A stretch of DNA of 64,000 nt from Chamaecyparis obtusa (taxonomy: Eukaryota > Streptophyta > Pinopsida > Cupressales > Cupressaceae). This document shows, piece after piece, positions 1-13,490 of the stretch. A program made the position numbers and the translations under genes. The notes below the pieces were generated by a model, which saw only the letters and a list, made by a program, of their open reading frames with translations, was not told the DNA's origin and did no database searches. Position 1 is the first letter of the stretch. The number at the start of each line of letters is the position of its first letter. The stretch covers positions 180,686 through 244,685 of the forward strand of contig BSBK01000874.1 in NCBI GenBank assembly GCA_027943335.1, given 5' to 3'.

Positions 1-1424
1 GATACAATTGTGTGTATGAACCAGTCATTCCCAAATGTAATCAAGAATGCCAAAATATTCTATCTCCCAAATTGTGCAAGTTCCCTGAGTTGGTAAGTAG
101 TTTTTCAACACACATTATAAAGTGTCAAAAGAACAACAAACATAATATCAACATCAAAGTCTACATCTATCCCACTCTAGACTATGGTCAGGTCCCCATG
201 CAGCTTAACTTATTTTTGCTACCAGCTGGTGCTCAATTTATTTAAGAATTATTTAGGGAGCTGGAATTATTTTTAAGCACTCATATTAAATTTAGAATAA
301 TAGTAACTAAAACAATTTGTGCATTTAAAATTTGGAAAAAAAATTAAAACAATTGAAGGCAAATGTTAAAAAGAGGGAGAAAAATTTGTGCAGCCACACG
401 ACATTTTAGAAATTTGTGCAACCAGGTTAAGTGATTGCAACTCTCATTTTCAGGTGTATTGTAAAAACCATTACTTTTGACATTTCTCAATCTAGAATGA
501 GACTGTTCATTCTATTGAAACCCTTTTTTAATCATATAACAATGCATTGGCTTAATAATGGCCATGTTGACAAATACTCATCTCTTTAGATCGAATTCAA
601 TTTGCCAGTCTGTTGTTTGGTTTCACTTGAAGGATATTCCTTTATTCAATTTTGGGAGCTTTCCTTCTTCATCTTCTGTTAATGCAGCTAACTACAGTGT
701 AACTTTCCCTTGTACGGAGAAAGCTTGATAAATTTGCACAGTAGAGGTAGTGCATATGCAATCTGAAATAGAACATAGAATAATGGAAAGGAAACCTTTT
801 CAGGTAGAAATCCTAGCATGGTAAAAATGTTCACTATTGTACAATCTGAACCATTCTCCAATACAATAATGAACTCTCTTACTTCATCTTTAAGCATGTG
901 CAGATATAAATTAGCAGAACTGAAAGTGGTTCTACACATTGCATGAAATCATGCAAAAGATAAACATGAGTGCTTTATTGCATGGTGAAAATAGAAATAC
1001 CCAAATCTAACACCCAACTGTGTTTTCCAAAGAATGCGATAGTCTGAAAATTGCTTCACAAGTCTCCAATCATCTTGCAGGTTTATCCCATCCAAACTAT
1101 CAAACATGGAATGTATACACTTATCCAACAGGTCTTTTGATCTAATTCATGGTTGACTTGGCAATTTGATTCTCTATTTCTACTCATAATTAAGATACTT
1201 ATTCTTTGTTAATCATTTTGCACTAAAGAACTGGCATACGTGATGTGATTTCATTATTATTTACGATAGTGCTTTATGGCTCAGATAAGCCCTTGCTTGT
1301 TGTTTTTGCATTGGCACCTGTTAAGGAATATTATCTCAGAAGATTATTATATATTACTTTTATTTATATATTGCTGTAGAATACAATTGCCTTTGTTATT
1401 GATTGATTCTACAAATACATTTTC

Positions 1425-1449
1425 ATATATATATATATATATATATATA
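1425..1449. repeat. (TA)n microsatellite
   Basis: An uninterrupted run of alternating A and T of about 25 bases in AT-rich spacer DNA. Nothing else is attached to it. Confidence 0.9.
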
Positions 1450-1592
1450 AATAATATGTAAGGTCATGACCATACATGGCGGTTGCCAAGTAGGGTCATG
1501 ACTCTACATTAAATTATAATCAACCAAAGTACTTACAAAATAGTATGATAAACATTAGTTATGTTTCATAACCAAAATAGATAAGATTACAC

Positions 1593-1675
1593 GATAATAT
1601 TGTGTACTGTAACATTGTTACAGACACATGATAATTATCATGGCTGTAACAATATTACAGTCCACAATATTTATC
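1593..1675. repeat. 83-base hairpin-forming inverted repeat
   Basis: The left arm (1593-1623) and right arm (1644-1675) are reverse complements over about 31 bases with two mismatches and one single-base gap. The loop between them contains a perfect 16-base palindrome, CATGATAATTATCATG, at 1627-1642. The whole block could fold into one long hairpin. It could be a small foldback element, a remnant of a miniature inverted-repeat transposon, or a small-RNA precursor; the sequence alone does not decide. I see no clear target-site duplication. Confidence 0.7.
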
Positions 1676-4600
1676 ATGACTGTAATGCAGAGTATATTTG
1701 ATCAGTCCTGTAGTAACATTAATTTGCTCAGTTTCTTTAATATGCCAAATTAACATACTTAAACCTGACCGAACCTGACTGAAGGATATTTGTTGTGAGA
1801 CATGATACTTCTTTGAAAACATAATGATAGTTTTACCATAAACATACTGATCTAATGGTCACTGAGATGTGATGATAATTCTTCATATTACCAGGTCCTT
1901 CTCTTTTGACCTTGGTTTGTGTGTGGGTTCAGCCATGGTTCTTCCCAAAGTAGGCCCAGGCAATAACCTGGATGCACCCGGAAAGACCTAAGTGTACCCA
2001 CAGCTGGTGGCCCAAAAAAACATTTTTTTCTCCTAAAAAAGAGAGATATATTCCAAATAATTATAAAATATTAGAGAGGTTTCATGGGATGTTTGTGTCC
2101 AAGTGCACTTTTCATATTCTCCTTGGTGTTACCAATAGTGGGTGCCGTAGTTTAAGGCTAGTTCATTAAATTTTTTAAGGGTTTAAACAAGTTCAGTTGA
2201 AGGTTTAATGGCAGACCTAACAATTGTCTCGTGATATTTCGAAGAGATTTTCAGCAACTTCATGGCAAATTTATTTCAGCATCTATCCACTCAAAGACAT
2301 ACATTCAATTGTAACTGAGCTAATTTATTTCTATATGTACAATAAGAAAAAGGATCGTGAGATAAGAGGGGTAGTGTCCAACTTTTCTTAATTGCACAAT
2401 CAGAAGGAAGATGACCCAATAGGCTTAGATAGGACTTAAGCACTAAATAGGTCAGTGATCTGTCATTGAAAATGAATTGGAATGCGTTGGATTTGAGGGG
2501 ATATGGCTGACTAATGCAAGATAGAAGGCTTAATAAGCCTAATTGACAACTTTCGGTAGAAATAGATGACAGGAATTAGACAAGAACATCTAAAACACCA
2601 TAGTGGGCTACCCATTTAAATTTGGGCTCAAATGTGGGCTGGGTATAGAATGCATAGGCATTGTATGCCTGGATATAGAATGCCTAGGTATTATATACCT
2701 AGGAAAAGGGGCCCAAATTTGAAGGGGGAGTTTGGAATGAAGGGAAGATGCCCGAATAAGCGGAGCTGGGTCAAACATAATGGACATGAAATCTCAATAT
2801 CGCCAAATTGGGGCCTAATAGAGCATCTAATTATATTTGCTAACTTTTTAGGATGGTACACTATAATAGGGAACTTGTGGAAATCGCAACGATTTCCCTA
2901 CTTCACCAAAATACCTATGGCCAACACTCTTTGTAGAAGGTGGTTGAAGTTGAGATTTCTCAGTGAAAACAACCATGAGTGAAAATTTCGTTCCCTCGAA
3001 ATAATATCACACTCACATTGATTGTTTTAATGAATCTTCCTTTTCAAATATAAAAGTATTCGCCACATTTTATTTCCATTCTACCTTTAGAATACTTTAT
3101 TACTTGTATGTTATATTTGATAGAGTGTTAAATTCTGGGACAATCATTCAACCTTTAACACAATTTTATTTTACACCCCTTCGTCATCATAGCACTGTCT
3201 TTCTCCTTCACAAATTTTCCACATGTCATTAGTTTCAATATTCTCCTTAAAAAACTTTTCTTCTTTGAGTAAAAGCAATTACCTTGTGTTGTGCCATGGT
3301 TTACTTCATTCCCTTTCACAACTAAAAATATTTAATTTTGTCTTCCTTTGTCTTTGCATTCTCAAGCATATTTGTAGAAAAAACTTCACTTTTCAGGTGA
3401 AACACAAATTTTCCCTACTGGTAAAAATGATTTACCCCTATGCTTATTCCTTCAAATTTATCATGCCTCAGATCCTTAGAATATTTCACACTTGATTAAT
3501 TATTAAAATATCAAAAATCAATCCATGAGTTGAAAGCTTGGCCATTTCACCTCCCATTGTTTCACTGTGCCCTCTCAACAGCAACTTAAAATCACACAAA
3601 ATAATATCACTGTTTTCACTGCTAAATGACTTAAAATAAATTGCAGTTCGTGACTTATAAATCTGGGCTGTTTTTTAGCTTGTTGGCAATCCAAAAACAT
3701 TAAAAACATTGTCAAAATGACCTCCAAGGCAAAGCAAATGGTCTGGACAGCCATTGAGAGATAAAAATCATCATTTATAGTTCATATTCAGCCCCAAAAT
3801 ACTGCCCAAACTGTTTGCATGGGTTAGGTTTCACCTCACTGATTATGATTTATTGAATTTTGCTGCCGTTCCAGAATGCCTCATTGAATCAGATTTTGAA
3901 AGTTTCCTACCAAATCCATTTTTTGTGCTTGAAAGTATTTTATTCCATTTAACTTAGTAAAAATGTTTTTGAGTGTTCTGTTAGATGATTTGGCTACTTT
4001 GGCTATGATTCCACACTGCTGTTCTAAAGCTTCCATTGATTTGCCGATTGTATTCATTTAAATGTTTCTAAAACATTTTTAATCCTTTGTAAACCTTGCA
4101 ATCGCTGCACTCTATGGAATGATGTTCTTTGAGGCACTTCTTCATTGCAACCAAAGCTCTCATAATTATTTCGCAGCATGTAGTCATCCCTTGAAATGCA
4201 ATACCATTGGCAGTGATACTTGTAGTAATATTGGACACAGGTGTGTTGTCAATCCACAAGCCACATCTAACATCATTTGGTGATTACCTTGCATCAAAAC
4301 ATTGACCATCTGATTTGTATTGCCAGGAAATAGAGCATGATGCATACACCCTCATTGGTGGCCCAGCTTGATAGATTGAATCATTGGTGACAAATACGGC
4401 AATCCACATCCATTGCTATGAATTTATTTTTATGCCACAGCTATCTGATATGAGTCTAGACCTTCATGTGTGTGCTTGCTCAATGATTCCTCATTAACAC
4501 TGTAATGTTTCCTGCTATCTATAGTGATTTCTCTTCATATTGGCTGCTATTCAAACATATACCATCATTGGATAGTAAGATTTTTGAAGCTCCCATGTTG

Positions 4601-4727
4601 GTGGCAGCGAGAATCACTGGCTAGACATTTTACAATTTACTTTTACATCTTCCAATTGCATCTACTCGATAGTCCTCTAATGGATATTGCCATCAAGTGT
4701 GCATATTTGGTTCAAACTATAGCTTGT

Positions 4728-4741
4728 CACTAGTATCAAAG
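4728..4741 (+). repeat. Candidate left terminal inverted repeat of the CACTA element
   Basis: CACTAGTATCAAAG shares CACTAGTA and then CAAA (after one extra T) with the right terminus of the element. It lies about 0.9 kb before the transposase start, a normal distance for the family. Against it: the 3-base flanks do not match as a target duplication, and the sequence inside does not show the subterminal repeat found at the right end. It could be a chance match, and the true left end may be lost. Confidence 0.3.
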
Positions 4742-5329
4742 TGTTATATGTTGCTATCATATGTCAATGTGTTTTAGGATGTCAATTGGTCTTCAGTAAA
4801 GGATTTAAGTTTGAAGAAATGAAACTAGTGTGCATAAGCTATTTTTGATCTTTGTTTTATAAATGTTGTACTGTTGTTCAGTTTCCTATTTGTTTGTTGT
4901 GTCGGCATTGTGTTTATGGATCTTTCTATATGACTAAGAGTATTGTCCTTTCTATCATAACGCCCATCTGCACCTTGAGACCAGTCATTGTTAGTGACCC
5001 AATTGATATCTTTGTTCTTTTCTGGAGATTGAGTTGTGCCTGCAGTAGAAGAGCTCTCTCTTTTCTTCAGTTTATGATCACAACTCTCAGCGATATTTTT
5101 TTTAGAAGCAACATCCTTGTTTTTGGGCTGGATCTTTTCAGTAAAATGAACATCACCTTGATTTTCTTTTGGAGATTTCTTTACATAAGACAAGTCATTA
5201 GTGTCCAACTTCTTTTGGAGTGTCTTTACATAAAATTTCTTTTGTTCAACTTCTTATTTATGTTATTTTTTTAATAGGTTATAGTGTCTTTAATTATCTG
5301 ATGTGTGTATTTGAAATTTTTTATTTTAG

Positions 5330-5499
5330 GTGCATATAACTATAGTGGCTACTTGCATGGGTGATAAAGCTTGTTTGGAGAGGACTCGGAGACTTATTGA
5401 AAGACAGGCAAAGAATTCACTGTTCGTAAAAAAATTGATATCATCAGGCCTCTTTGAAGAAAGGTCAAATTTGGGGACGCCTTCTGCAATTAATTCAAA
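5330..5499 (+). other. Possible upstream (5' untranslated or leader) exon of the transposase gene
   Basis: The segment is bounded by an acceptor-like TTTATTTTAG and a donor-like GTAATTC, is open throughout, and sits just before the transposase start codon at 5645. It is in the same frame as the transposase, but the intervening 5500-5644 is T-rich like an intron, and the residues here match nothing I recognise. It may be a leader exon. Confidence is low because the splice sites are judged by eye. Confidence 0.35.
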
Positions 5500-5644
5500 G
5501 GTAATTCAAAACTTTGCTGCTTTTTATGTTTTGAAACATACTTTTTCACTATTTTTTATGCTTTATTTGATTTTGTTTTCAGATTTATTTTTCGCTCTCT
5601 TGAAATCAGATTCTAATTTAATACTAGAATGTAGAATATTACAA

Positions 5645-8600
5645 ATGGATCAGCAAAGAAGGTTGACTACAGATCAATATCATGCATATGATGAGAGAGT
5701 AGCTGATGAGAGGGATGTGGAAAAATATCCATGTCCATGTAATAACTGTCTTGGTGGAAAAATGAAAAATAGAAATTTTATTTATCGACATATGATAAGA
5801 CATGGGCATAGTGGTATAAGCCCTTGGGCTTATAACTATTACAAAGATATGATAGAATTGCAAAATGTGAGAGGTGAAGAGGCAGAAAACATAGATGAAG
5901 TGGCACCAAACATATATGAAGGCACAATAAAGCTAGACGAAGGGTTTGAAGTCAATAGAATGTTGAATGAGGGTTTAGACGATGATTGGGCCAAGGCAAT
6001 GGAGGATTCTTTAAAGCCTATGTATGCTGATTGCAAGTTAAGTCATTTGACAACAATCCTTCAAATTCTTAACTTGCAAGTGGTGCATGGTTGGACAAAT
6101 GAGAGTGTAGATCAGTTGTTGGCATTATTATGTTCATTGTTACCTACTGACTCCACATTGCCAACAAAATGAAGTCAATGTAAAAGGAAAATTAGTAAGC
6201 TCGGATTGGGGTATGATAATATCCACACATGTGTGAATGGTTGTGTATTATTTCACAAAAATCTTGCAAATGATACTGAATGTCCAAAATGTCATGAAGC
6301 AAGGTACAGGAAAGGATTGAAATCAGCTGTGGTCCCTAGAAAAGTTCTTCGGCACTTTCTGATAATCCCACCATTACTACAAATGTATCGGTGTAGAGAC
6401 ATTGCTCAGCTTATGCAGTGGCATGCTCTAAATAAGAGCACTGATGGGAAACAACGACATGTGCCTGATTCTAATATGTGGATGGAGTTTGATAACAAAT
6501 GGCCCAATTTTTCTCAAGATCCTCGTAACATAAGGTTGGGTTTGGCTCTAGATGGAGTGAACCCATTCTCAAATCAAAGTATGAAATGGTCAACTTGGCC
6601 TATTTTTTTATTAAATTATAATTTGCCTCCATGGCTAGTAACCAAACCATTTTTCTTGATGTTATCATTGATTATACCAGGAAAGAAAAGTGTGACTTCA
6701 GATACAATAGATGCTTATCTAGAGCCACTATATGATGAGCTAATGGAATTGTGGACAGGAGTTGAAGCAATTCAATCTTTAAGGGATGGTCATTCAATCA
6801 AATTCACTTTAAGAGCTTCCTTATTGGTTACAATTCATGATCTTCCTGCATATGGTACATTGTCTGGTCTCACTGTTCATGGATATCATGGTTGTCCAGC
6901 TTGTAACTTTAAGGATTTTGTGAGGCACTCAAGAAGTTTGCGTAAGTGTATTTATTGTGGACATCGTGCTTATCTAAAAGTGGATCATCCATATCGTCAA
7001 CAAAAAACACGTTTCAATGGTCAAGAAGAGAATCGTGAAGCACCTTTGGCAATAACAAGTGATTACATTGTTGACAATGGAAAAAAAAGAATGTCATTTA
7101 TTACAAATGGTGGTGTTCCTGGTAGCAGATATGATCCATGTAATCAAAGCGGTGTAAAAAGGTTGTGCATATTCTATAATTTGCCATACTTCAAGGATAT
7201 AACCATCAGGCACACTGTTGACTTCATGCATACAGAGAAAAATATAGCCTATGCTATTATAGAAACTCTTTTTGGTGCTTTTGATACTATTTCATCACGC
7301 GAAGACTTCCGAGATTTAAAGATTCATCGAAATCTTTGGGTTGAAAAATATGATGGTGAAAAATATGGAAAACCTAGTGCTCCCTATGTTTGGACAAAAG
7401 AACAACGTGCACAATTCTTACAGTTGATGTCTCAGACTCACTTTCCTATAGGATATGTAAGTAATGCCATTAGAAGCCAAATTAACATTAATAGCTTAAG
7501 AGGCCTAAAGACCCATGATTATCATGTGATAATCGAGAACATTTTACCAATTGTGGTTATTATATTGGGTTTGGAAAAAGGGCCAAGATTGGCAATCATA
7601 AGGTTGGGGCTAATACTTAAGAGAATGAGTTCACATGTAGTAGATCCATCAAACTTTGACAGTTTGAGGGAGGAGGTTGCTGAAGTTCTTTGTCTTCTAG
7701 AACGGGAATTTCCACCAACAATCTTTAACATCTCTATGCATCTTTTGATACATCTAGAATGTGAACTAGAGCATTGCGGTCCAGTAAGAATAGGATGGAT
7801 GTATCCTATAGAATGATATATGAAGGTTTTGAAACAATTTGTTCGTACTAGGGCAAAACCAGAAGGCAGCATGGCTGAGGGATATTCAATGCAAGAGGTG
7901 ATGGGATTTTGTACAGAATATATGAAGGATTTTGAAAATGTGAATCAATGTGTATGGGATGATGATGAAGATGAGAGAGTTGCAGGTGAAGTATTAGAGG
8001 GCAATGGATGCCGCTTCAAGCTATCACATTAGGAAAGAAGTACATTGCATGCATTTATTCTTCAAAACACATCTTCATTTGATACATGGCATAGGTAAAA
8101 CATTCTACACAGTTGTTTATTTACTCAAATGTATTACACATTTATATTATTAATCTTACTATGTCATTTATGTTGTATGTAGAAAATATGAGGAAGAAAA
8201 TCAAAGTTTCTTGCAACATCGACCTCAAAAGCGCAAACATCATAGTTTGGTTGGAGGTGATACTTTTCCAAAATTTGAAGAATGGATTGCCAGTGCTGTT
8301 CATGATGCAAAAGAAGAAGGTCAACATATAACAATAGAGGAAAGTGAGCTTTCACAATCTCCACATTTATGGGCTATGCGATTTAATGGCATGTGGGCCT
8401 ATGGTAGTCATTTAAGGGTAGAGAAAAAGGACAAAGGAAAGATAAATTGTGATTGTGTTGTTAGTGCTGAGTTTCATCATGAAACCGAGAAGAAATTCTA
8501 TGTTGGATTCATCCAAGAAATTATTCAAGTAGATTTTGGTGAAAATAGTCCTATATTGTTAAAATGTAAGTGGATCCGACCATCCGCAGTACAATTTGAT

Positions 8601-8996
8601 GAGTATGGATTTATACGTGCTAATATAGGGCAATTCTTATCAGAGATGGATGAGCCATATGTTTTCCCTTTTCAAATCAACCAATCATTTCTAATTGATG
8701 ATGTAAGAAGCCCAGGATGGTCATATGTCATTCAAACAGAGTCTCGTTCAAAACGGAAATTCATGGAAGTTGTTGATTTAATTCCTAATGGGCAATATAT
8801 TAATCTACAAGAAACATTTGAAGAAGTGGATGAAGATGATGATGGACTGTTTCAAGAAGATATTTTGATTACCAGTGAAGAGACTGTAAGAGAGAATGTA
8901 TTGCATGCCACAGATGATGATGACGAAGAAGATCTAGTAGATGCAGACATGAGTGATCAAGAATTCGACCTTGTTGGCAGTGGAGATGATTATTGA
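5645..8996 (+). pseudogene. TNP2-like CACTA transposase, broken by three nonsense codons
   Basis: This is the DDE-type transposase of an En/Spm-class element, which cuts and joins the transposon ends in the nucleus. The frame opens at ATG 5645 (MDQQRR). The order of parts is: a transposase-associated zinc-binding region with CPCNNC near 5731-5748 and a downstream H-x3-H; the Transposase_21 catalytic region (about 6180-7000) with PGKKSVTSDTIDAYLEPL and HGYHGCPACN; a DUF4218-like region (about 7540-7900) with GWMYP and RTRAKPEGSMAEGY; and a DUF4216-like region (about 8440-8770) in a second exon. An 88-base intron at 8095-8182 (GT...AG) joins exon 1 to the last exon in phase. Three stops lie in an otherwise single frame: TGA 6170, TGA 7814 and TAG 8030. 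All are explicable as C-to-T changes. The C-terminus (to 8996) is very acidic (D/E-rich). No frameshift is needed, so decay is mild. Confidence 0.93.
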
Positions 8997-11704
8997 TGAG
9001 CCCCATTTCATGAACTATTATTAAAGTCTTTTAAGTTGTTTTAAAACTGTGTTTATGTTTTGAGAACATGGACCTTCTTACTAATACTATGACCACTATC
9101 TTTATGAAAATCTATGAAAAGCATTTAATTCTACAATAACTTCACCATGGGGATGGAGCATTTAATTCTATAATAACTTTACACATTGATTTAGTCCATT
9201 TAGTTGGAAATTTACTGGTGTCTACAATGTCTTACTAGAATAATGTTTCAAACAAGAATTTTGAATACAATTAATGTTCTCTTCTGTTGTTGAAAAGAAA
9301 ATGACATTGTATTTGTGCAAAGATGAAACAGTCAAAGAAAAACAACCACAAGACAATTGATACAAAGATTCATTGCTCAGCTTCCTCTCAATCTGTTGGC
9401 CAATTGTAGTCTCAAGTTGCTTATATAAAGCATGTTAATCATTTGTCCTACCATCACCAACAAATCCTACTACTTCAGTGAGCTGAACTCTCTAAAACTT
9501 AAAAGTCAATTTTAGATTATTCTGCTTGAATGAGCTTATGTCTTTGAGCCTTGTTGATCTTTTTTGGTTGATCGTGGATATTAGTATTATTTTTCTTTCT
9601 TTCTATCCTTCTGGCTGTTACTATGGAATAGAGGATCTAGCCATGTTGCATGTGTTTTGGAATCTCTGTGCATTTGTGTAACACTTCTTTTCTTATATTC
9701 TATCTTCACTATGTGAACAACATTGTAAGACTATCAAGTATTATGCTTTTTGTTTGTATTATTGTTTTTAGCATTTTTTCCAGAAAAGCAACATGATTAG
9801 TCACCACTAAAAGCGTCTCTTTTCTTAGCACTCTCATCTCAGGTAGCTGGATACAACATCTGCCCACATCCACTTCTGCCTCTAGGCCCTAGCTATATGC
9901 ATTAGTATCTTAGGAATTTCTTATCCGCTAAAGTTCCTTTCCAAAACCTAAGCTCGTCATTTTTTGATCAATGTGATTCATTATTTTGTCTATTATTTCT
10001 AGACATTAGATAGTTTATATTAGAATTGTTGATGCAACTGCTTTAAACATTAGAATTTAGCAACCAAATACGGCCAATTTCCTTTCCATGAAGACATTTT
10101 ACTACTATACCTTGTTAAGAGGGGATCCTTAGGTGATGAATTGCCTGAGCTTGTGAATATAACCATACCAATAAATTTGCTTACGAGCTAGCTGATTTTG
10201 AAGTCAATGATTGCTACAAGCTCTTTTTTTCTTCCTTAGTTTCTTATTGACGAAGATTTCTGATTTGTTCTAGTTGATACTTTGACTCAATGCTCAACAG
10301 TCCATATCCACTGCATTTCTCATTATTTCTCTTTATCTTCAAATAGATGTGTTGAATAGGAGTCCATCAGGGTTTATGTCTGGTGCCCACTTTTGTGCCT
10401 CTCCATCTTCCCTTCAAAATTCTTTCACGGATGTAACAACCCACAACTTTAGCCATTATTATGAAGAAAAATTAAGATAGTAGGTCTACCTGCCTAAGCC
10501 CTCAAGAGGAAGTAAAGAAAACCCTCAGGCTACCATCAGCTAGAACCAAAAATTTGGGAGTTCAAATGGAACTAAAAATCAACAAGATGGTGAGAGAGTT
10601 GACCCTAACTTTTCCATTCATTAGCTGACCACCATGAAAAATGGAATAAATGGAATAGTGGCTGACTTCAACAACTGATTCATCTTTACAATGACAAAAG
10701 TGACCCCACCACTCAAACATAATGATTACATGTTCCTAATGCTTGAACTGTAGTGCACTTGATCCTTCTACCAGCACCCACAAGGTATCCAGACGAATCC
10801 AACATCCTCTTCTGCATCCAAAGTCTACTTGAATGCAATATCGGTATTTTAGTCTACTATTATGGATGTACCAAATATCTCAATCAGATACATGCCCTAT
10901 GCATATTGACCTCAATAAATAGTAAATATAAAGAAGCATATGAATAGAATAGTATGTCCCATTATATATATGGATACAGTATTCTACGCAACATATATCC
11001 AAACCTAGACTCAGAATTTTAAAAGTGTTTTCTGAAAGTATAGAAGCATAAAGATGTAGAGTCATCCATCCCATATGTTGTTCCAAATGGTCAACCCTCC
11101 ATAGACTGGGTTTGTATGCACGTTAAAGAACCCAATCACTATATAAAGTAGGAAATCTGAGGAGCCATGTTTGACTGTATAATTTTCGTATAATGTTAAA
11201 ACCTACCACATAAATTTATGACTCATTCGATCAAGATTGAAGGATGTGTGAAAAATGAGGTGGCGGACATGCACTTCTATAGTCTCAGTGAACTATTACT
11301 TTAATACTTCTATTTGTACACTTTTTGATGAAGAGTTCTTTTTTTGTAGCTGAACTGAAAATTCTATATTAAAATTGTCTCAAGACTCTTAGATTCTTCT
11401 CCCTTGAGTTTAATGCCTAGGGGCTGATCTAAATTTACAAATTTTGGCTTATATAATTTCCTCATGTACATCAACAAATGTGTCAAACTCATTATCTATT
11501 CCTGCCAAACCTTGAGGAGCTATTGCAGATTGGCTTTTTGCCTCCTGAATAGACCTTGGATGGGATGTATTTCCATGGTTTTCAACAATACAAAGTATTA
11601 TGGTTTTCAACAATACGTATTATGCTTTTTGTTTGTAATACATTCTTTGTTTACATTTTGATTCAAGTTGCTGATTTATACATTATCACTTATTTGGATT
11701 TCAG
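8997..11704 (+). other. Non-coding spacer between the two CACTA genes
   Basis: About 2.7 kb with no supported gene. It holds a short direct repeat (GCATTTAATTCTA-AATAACTT at 9121-9145 and 9158-9182) and a doubled phrase TGGTTTTCAACAATAC (11576-11614). The phrase GTATTATGCTTTTTGTTTGTA occurs near 9740 and almost identically near 11618, perhaps an old internal duplication. The right edge is a pyrimidine-rich acceptor ending TTTCAG at 11704, so the last part is probably an intron of the downstream gene. Confidence 0.6.
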
Positions 11705-12137
11705 GAAATGAGGAGAAAGAATGTGAGGCCCAAATTAGATGATAGTGGTGAGAATGCTGAAATTCTATTGATAGAGTATGAGAAGTTTCGTAGAAAACGT
11801 GTGTCAAGGAATAATGAATATTTGTCACAGCTTGGATTAACAAACAGGTAAGTTGTAAATCCAGTGAGTAGTATGTTATTGTTTAATAGTGTTTACTAAA
11901 AATTTATAGGCTTGAGCTCTATGTATACAAGATATAATATGATATTTTTGGTTATATAGGAAAGAAACAAACTGCATAGGAAATGAAAAAGGAAAACAAA
12001 AGGAAATCAAAGATAGAGTGCCGACAACTCGTAGAAGCCAACGAATTTGTGATTCAACAGCACATGCACTTGGTGGAAACAATAGTTGTGATGATGTGCA
12101 GCCAGGTATAATGCATAGTGATGTGCATCTTGATAAA

Positions 12138-12207
12138 GTACATGGTGATGCACAGTTAGATATAAAACATGGTGATGCACAATTAGATATAGAACATGGT
12201 GATGCAC
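12138..12207 (+). repeat. 27-base coding tandem repeat
   Basis: Three in-frame copies of a 27-base unit encode HGDAQLDIK, HGDAQLDIE and HGDAQHH within exon 2 of the second CACTA gene, with a looser copy just before. The unit length is a multiple of three, so the repeat can expand without breaking the frame. The unit is hydrophilic and likely forms a flexible spacer. Confidence 0.85.
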
Positions 12208-13490
12208 AACATCACGAAGATCTTTTAACACAAAGTCTCAAAGAGATTATTGAAAAACATGGGAGTCAAGGAACAGAAAATATGCAAAAGCTTTTTGCAA
12301 GAGTGATAAAGGATGTCTTTGAGCAAAAGTCTACAAAGATAGGTAGTGATATAACTACTCATGACACACTTAATGTGGGTAAAGATGGTGAATTTTAGGT
12401 TTCTAAAAGGAATGAAGAGATATTGCTTGCATCCAATGTACCTATTACATCTTCTGATGGAACTAATAAATCAAAAAAAAATATTGGCAGCGGTTTAAAC
12501 ATGGAAGATGTGCTTGCTTTTGTCAAAAGGAGAAGATTGAGTCAAAATTTATATAGATCTACAGAGAGGTATGCAAAATAGAGAAAATTAGAAGGCAAGA
12601 AGCCATTCTTGGTTGAGGTATCAAGAGATGGCGAGCCCATTGGGAAAAATGTTGCAAGGTGGGCCTCTAAGTTGGGCATGCGATGTAGAACCCATTTGGA
12701 TATTTGCAAGACAAACTTTGTAGATCAAGATCCACGAAATGTGGAAATTGTCATACAAAAGATGGAAAATAATTTTGAGACTACTGGTGGAAAAATCTCT
12801 CGAAGATATTACAAGAAAAAAATGAGAATTTTGATGAATAATTTTAGATACACTTGCAGAAAAACTATCATGGATGGGAAAGACAGGTTACAATCTACTC
12901 TATCTCCTAGACAATGGGAGGCATTGAAAGAAAGCATGAGTTCTGAAGAATATTTGATTAAAAGTTGTAGAGGCAAGAGAGCAAGAGATAATGTAACAGT
13001 TGGATACACATTTGGCCGAGGCGGGTTGCAGGCTAAAAAGGACAAATTTGGAGTAAGTGCCTAATTTTTTGGTTCAATTTATGTGAATATTTATTGGAAT
13101 TATTTATTGAACTAACTATTTGTTGATATTAATGTTGTATTGTAGATGGAAAATAATAACAAAGAAGCAAGTGTAGAAGAAATTGTTAATTATATGGAAA
13201 CATTGGATCCTAGATCGAACGACAATATGAGTTGGAAATCTAGTCCATCAAATGAGATCTCACAGCCATCTGTTGCACGCCATGTAATAGCCTCTGCAAA
13301 TCATTTTAGCTCAAACGATGGGTATGAACAAATAATGAATTGCATACATGGACTCACTGAGAAAGTATCCCAGTTGGCTGCCTCTGCTGCGCGTATGGAT
13401 GGACTGGCTGAGACAGTATCACAGTTGGCCACTTCTATTAAGCCTATAGTTTCTACATGGAATGTCCATAATTTTATGGATTCAAATAAG

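Larger units (their letters stand above)
1..4727. other. Stretch without a recognisable gene
   Basis: I find no protein family, RNA gene or clear transposon coding sequence here on either strand. The longest open frame is about 116 codons (2632-2982, plus), with no recognisable motif and a composition like the surrounding AT-rich spacer. A short frame at the very left (12-91) ends at a good splice-donor-like GTAAGTAG and could be the tail of an exon that begins outside the window, but there is too little of it to identify. The two structured items inside, a TA microsatellite and a hairpin, are listed separately. If the CACTA element had inserted into an intact gypsy element, this flank should carry its integrase on the minus strand; it does not. 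Confidence 0.6.

Noticed and set aside
2632..2982. 116-codon plus ORF
   Set aside because: No motif, biased composition, and short imperfect palindromes (near 2655-2703) account for part of it. Not supported as a gene.
4825..5274. Overlapping ORFs on both strands before the transposase (127 codons minus, 140 codons plus)
   Set aside because: Neither matches a family; the region is the untranslated 5' part of the CACTA element or an intron, and the two frames exclude each other.
12007..12231. Minus-strand ORF rich in HHHVLYL repeats
   Set aside because: Antisense reading of the 27-base coding repeat in the second CACTA gene.
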